Source: Streptomyces sp. Je 1-332 (lineage in GTDB: Bacteria > Actinomycetota > Actinomycetes > Streptomycetales > Streptomycetaceae). From it: a stretch of 64,000 nucleotides of DNA. The position numbers and the translations under genes are program-made. Positions 60,953 through 64,000 of this stretch are shown here, piece by piece (the first letter of the stretch is position 1; each line of letters opens with the position of its first letter). A model generated the notes under the pieces. The model saw only the letters and a program-made list of their open reading frames with translations. It did no database searches and was not told where the DNA came from. The stretch covers positions 3,472,001 to 3,536,000 of the forward strand of contig NZ_CP160402.1 of the NCBI RefSeq assembly GCF_040730185.1, written 5' to 3'.

Positions 60953-60991
60953 GGGCAACGTAACAGGAATGTCCGGGCGACGTAACAAGAA
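60953..60991. repeat. 17-bp direct repeats 22 bp apart in a divergent promoter region
   Basis: GGGCAACGTAACAGGAA (60953-60969) and GGGCGACGTAACAAGAA (60975-60991) are identical at 15 of 17 positions with a 22-bp offset, about two helical turns. They lie in the 207-bp region between the STAND NTPase and FG-GAP genes, a geometry typical of direct-repeat activator sites. Confidence 0.5.
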
Positions 60992-61066
60992 ACCTGCGGG
61001 GTACAACCACCCCTCCCGTACGCCGGTCTCCTCTGGTGTCACAGCAGTTTCCCCACAGGAGGACAA

Positions 61067-62470
61067 GTGCGTCGCTCACTCATAGCCGCCGTCGCGGTCA
61101 CCGCGCTCGCCACCCCGTTCGCGGTCGTCGCCACGGCCGGTTCCGCCGCCGCGGCGCCCACCGCGGCGGGCAAGCCCGTGACCGACTTCAACCACGACGG
61201 ATACGCCGACCTCGCCGTCTCCGCGCCCCGCGGCGCCGTGAACGGCACGTCCGGCGCCGGCTACGTATCGATCGTGTACGGCTCGGCGTCCGGCGCCGAC
61301 ACCGCGCACGCCAAGCAGGTCGACCGCACCACCGCGGGCGTGCCCGGCGACCCCGAGCAGGACGGGGGCTTCGGTGCGAACACCGAGGCCGCCGACCTCG
61401 ACGGCGACGGGTACACCGACCTCACCGTGAACAACGGCAAGGGCGACGCGGTGCTCTGGGGCTCCGCGAACGGCCTGACCCAGGGCGGCGAGCTGCCGGG
61501 CGAGTACGTGAACGACCTGAAGTCCGGCGACTTCAACGGCGACGGCAAGGCCGACCTCGTCGCCAACTCCTCGTCCACCCTGGAGGTGCGCTACGGCCCC
61601 TTCACCCGCGACGGGAAGCCCGCGTCCACCACGTCCGTCGACAACCAGGACGACGGCCCCCAGGACCTCATGGTGGGCGACGTGACCGGTGACGGCGCCG
61701 ACGACCTCGTCACCAGCCACGGCTTCGAGGAGATGCAGCACTCATCGCGCCTGTGGAAGGGCAGCGAGGACGGCCTCGCCAAGACGTCGACGCAGACCAA
61801 GAAGTTCACGACGAACGGCGTCATCGCCGACGTCAACAAGGACGGGTACGGCGACCTGGTGGCCCGGGAAGTCGACGAGGTCTCCGAGGTACAGGCGTAC
61901 GACGCGGGTGCGATCCGGGTCGTCTACGGCTCCAAGACCGGCTTCTCCACCCGCACCGCGAAGATCGACCAGGACACCGCGGGCGTCCCGGGCGTCGGCG
62001 AGGAGGGCGAGATCAACAGCCCCGACAAGGGCGACCAGTTCGGCTACTCCGTGACCGCGGGCGACGTGACCGGTGACGGCTACCAGGACATCGTTGTCGG
62101 CGTGCCCGGCGAGAACCTCGACACCGTCGAGGACGCCGGCGCGGTCGTCCTGCTCAAGGGCGGCGCGAACGGCCTGACCGGCACCGGCGCCCAGGCCTTC
62201 AACCAGACGACGGCGAACGTCCCCGGCGTCTCGGAAAAGGACGACGCCTTCGGTACCGCCGTCCAGCTCACCGACGTCAACAAGGACGGCCGCGCCGACC
62301 TGACCGTGGGCACCCCGCAGGAGGACGGCACGACCAAGGACTCGGGCGCGGCCTGGCTGCTGCGCGGCGCGGGCGCGGGCCTGACCACGACCGGCATCAC
62401 GTCGTTCAGCCCGTCGTCGCTCGGCACCCCGGAGGCAGGGGCCCTCTTCGGCGACGAGCTCGCCGGCTGA
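61067..62470 (+). CDS. Secreted FG-GAP repeat (integrin-alpha-like) protein
   Basis: 467 residues. A cleavable signal peptide (RRSLIAAVAVTALATPFAVVATAGSAAAAP) is followed by about seven FG-GAP units with calcium-binding loops: DFNHDGYADLAV, DLDGDGYTDLTV, DFNGDGKADLVA, DVTGDGADDLVT, DVNKDGYGDLVA, DVTGDGYQDIVV, DVNKDGRADLTV. They fold as a beta-propeller outside the cell, possibly for adhesion or polymer binding. Sec export is inferred. GTG start is preceded by AGGAGG. No enzyme domain is present. Confidence 0.9.
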   Translation: MRRSLIAAVAVTALATPFAVVATAGSAAAAPTAAGKPVTDFNHDGYADLAVSAPRGAVNGTSGAGYVSIVYGSASGADTAHAKQVDRTTAGVPGDPEQDGGFGANTEAADLDGDGYTDLTVNNGKGDAVLWGSANGLTQGGELPGEYVNDLKSGDFNGDGKADLVANSSSTLEVRYGPFTRDGKPASTTSVDNQDDGPQDLMVGDVTGDGADDLVTSHGFEEMQHSSRLWKGSEDGLAKTSTQTKKFTTNGVIADVNKDGYGDLVAREVDEVSEVQAYDAGAIRVVYGSKTGFSTRTAKIDQDTAGVPGVGEEGEINSPDKGDQFGYSVTAGDVTGDGYQDIVVGVPGENLDTVEDAGAVVLLKGGANGLTGTGAQAFNQTTANVPGVSEKDDAFGTAVQLTDVNKDGRADLTVGTPQEDGTTKDSGAAWLLRGAGAGLTTTGITSFSPSSLGTPEAGALFGDELAG

Positions 62471-62508
62471 CCCCTGCCCCTGACTCCTGACCCCTCCCCC
62501 GGTACGAC

Positions 62509-64000
62509 TTACTCCAGTACCGGCAGCAGCTCCGGGAGGTGGCCGTCCGACGCGGCGGCCGCCTCCCGGCGCTCCACCGGCACCTCGCCGTACAGCGTCG
62601 TCCGCGGCTTCGCCGGGCGCCCCGCCTCCTCCGCGATCGCGACGAGGTCCTTCACCGAGCGGTACGAGCCATAACTGGAGCCCGCCATCCGGGAGATGGT
62701 CTCCTCCATCAGCGTGCCGCCCAGGTCGTTCGCCCCCGAGCGCAGCATCTCCGCCGCGCCCTCCGTGCCGAGCTTCACCCAGCTGGTCTGGATGTTGGGG
62801 ATGTGCGGGTGCAGCAGCAGCCGCGCCATCGCCACCACCGCGCGGTTGTCGCGGGTGGTCGGCCCCGGACGCGCGATGCCCGCCAGATAGACCGGCGCGT
62901 TCGTGTGGATGAAGGGCAGCGTCACGAACTCCGTGAAGCCCTCGACTCCCTTGGCCAGCGCGTCCCGCTGCATCCCGGCCAGCGTGCGGAAGTGCCCGAG
63001 CCAGTGGCGCGGCTGGTCCACATGTCCGTACATCATCGTGGACGAGGAGCGGATGCCCAGCTCGTGGGCCGTGCTCACGACCTCGATCCATGTCGCCGTC
63101 GGCAGCTTGCCCTTCGTCAGGACCCAGCGCACCTCGTCGTCGAGGATCTCCGCGGCGGTGCCGGGGATCGAGTCCAGGCCCGCTTCCTTCGCCGCGCTCA
63201 GCCAGTCCCGTATCGAAAGTCCGGTCCTGGTCGCGCCGTTCACGACCTCCATCGGCGAGAAGGCGTGCACGTGCATGCCCGGCACGCGCTCCTTCACGGC
63301 CCGCGCGATGTCGAAGTACGCGCTGCCGGGCAGGTCCGGGTGGATGCCGCCCTGCATGCACACCTCGGTGGCGCCGACCTCCCACGCCTGCTGGGCCCGG
63401 TCCGCGACCTGGTCCAGGGAGAGCGTGTATGCGTCCGCGTCCGTGCGGCGCTGGGCGAAGGCGCAGAAGCGGCAGCCGGTGTAACAGACGTTCGTGAAGT
63501 TGATGTTGCGCGTGACGATGTACGTGACGTCGTCGCCGACCACCGACTTGCGCAGATCGTCCGCGACGGAGCACAGCGCGTCCAGGGCGGGCCCGTCGGC
63601 GTGCAGCAGGGCGAGCGCCTGCTCGTCCGTCAGGCGCGTCGGGTCGTCGGCGGCCGTCTTCAAGGCGGCCCGTACGTCGCCGTCGATGCGCGAGGGGACC
63701 ATGCCGGGCGCGGCCTGCTCGCGCAGGGCCTCCCAGTCGCCGTACACCTCGTCGAAGTCGTCGCGCCGGTCGGACGTGCGGCCCGTCGTGTCGATGGTGC
63801 GGTGCAGGTCGGTCCGGCCGGAGGCGGCGACGTAACCCTCGTCGGGCTCCTGCCACGGGTGGCCCTCCACGACCGCGTCGGGGCGCGCGAGTCCCGTCTC
63901 CGGGTCGGCGAGCGCCCGCACGTGCGGCAGGAGCCGCGGGTCGAGCCACGGCTCACCGCGCTGCACGAACTCCGGGTAGACACACAGCCGTTCCTCCAGG
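62509..64000 (-). CDS. fbiC: 7,8-didemethyl-8-hydroxy-5-deazariboflavin synthase FbiC, C-terminal (CofH) part, cut by right edge
   Basis: 497 codons are inside the window. [27 protein letters not shown] is the CofG-CofH junction region of the fused FbiC enzyme; the visible radical SAM half has [10 protein letters not shown] (CxxxCxxC), [19 protein letters not shown] and [24 protein letters not shown], the CofH pattern. It joins a tyrosine-derived fragment to 5-amino-6-ribitylaminouracil to make FO, the precursor of coenzyme F420. The N-terminal CofG half lies beyond the window. The 38-bp gap to the FG-GAP gene carries no distinct terminator. Confidence 0.93.
   Translation of the reverse strand, partial: LEERLCVYPEFVQRGEPWLDPRLLPHVRALADPETGLARPDAVVEGHPWQEPDEGYVAASGRTDLHRTIDTTGRTSDRRDDFDEVYGDWEALREQAAPGMVPSRIDGDVRAALKTAADDPTRLTDEQALALLHADGPALDALCSVADDLRKSVVGDDVTYIVTRNINFTNVCYTGCRFCAFAQRRTDADAYTLSLDQVADRAQQAWEVGATEVCMQGGIHPDLPGSAYFDIARAVKERVPGMHVHAFSPMEVVNGATRTGLSIRDWLSAAKEAGLDSIPGTAAEILDDEVRWVLTKGKLPTATWIEVVSTAHELGIRSSSTMMYGHVDQPRHWLGHFRTLAGMQRDALAKGVEGFTEFVTLPFIHTNAPVYLAGIARPGPTTRDNRAVVAMARLLLHPHIPNIQTSWVKLGTEGAAEMLRSGANDLGGTLMEETISRMAGSSYGSYRSVKDLVAIAEEAGRPAKPRTTLYGEVPVERREAAAASDGHLPELLPVLE

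Overview
The window is chromosomal DNA of a Streptomyces-type actinomycete. Base composition is very GC-rich with strong third-position GC bias. GTG starts are common, one start is CTG, and I saw a TTA codon in only one real gene. Several genes are Streptomyces signatures: HrdD-type sigma factor, DUF6227, WhiJ-type XRE/DUF5753 regulator with DUF397 partner, GPP34 protein, FbiC. The two outermost genes are cut by the window edges (penicillin acylase on the left, FbiC on the right).

Layout, left to right. 1-6.7 kb: penicillin acylase, a K+/H+ antiporter with CTG start, an MFS pump, a zinc-ribbon FmdB protein, MTA phosphorylase, a SAF/CpaB-like protein and the MscL channel. 6.9-11.9 kb: an oxygen-limitation island on the minus strand, pflB-pflA (pyruvate formate-lyase and activase) and narK (nitrate transporter). 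It carries a perfect 18-bp Rex operator and DevR/OsdR-like boxes. 11.9-17 kb: LtrA protein, P1-family autoprocessing peptidase, L,D-transpeptidase lipoprotein, DUF6227 protein. 17.1-21 kb: fructose PTS operon (DeoR regulator, fruK, fruA). 21.3-24 kb: divergent drug exporter and WYL regulator. 24.2-26 kb: hrdD with a good SigR-type promoter, and a PAT-like acetyltransferase. 26-30 kb: a truncated questin-oxidase relic, a MarR/extradiol dioxygenase pair with a palindromic operator, and a TetR/MFS efflux operon. 30.3-38.1 kb: M6 metalloprotease, a short Rho paralogue with pyrimidine-rich leader, then a probable 3-hydroxybutyrate utilisation set (dehydrogenase, MHS symporter, PucR/GAF regulator). 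38.2-50 kb: tRNA-Arg(CCT), cell-envelope genes (class A PBP with degenerate transpeptidase motifs, GT-C-like membrane protein, a very long D-Ala-D-Ala carboxypeptidase), a MerR regulator and membrane proteins. 50-56.2 kb: GPP34 protein, WhiJ-like/DUF397 pair behind an AT-rich palindrome, a divergent SDR/EthD-like pair around a TetR-type operator, and a sodium:solute symporter. 56.2-61 kb: an ADP-ribosylglycohydrolase-fold protein whose metal-binding aspartates are replaced, downstream of a large STAND NTPase with TPR repeats. The window ends with a secreted FG-GAP protein and the CofH half of FbiC.

Three units look worth most attention: the Rex/DevR-type control of pflBA-narK in an otherwise aerobic organism; the STAND-TPR NTPase plus pseudo-ADP-ribosylglycohydrolase pair; and the short Rho with a possible rut-like leader. 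All assignments come from reading the sequence; no database search was run.
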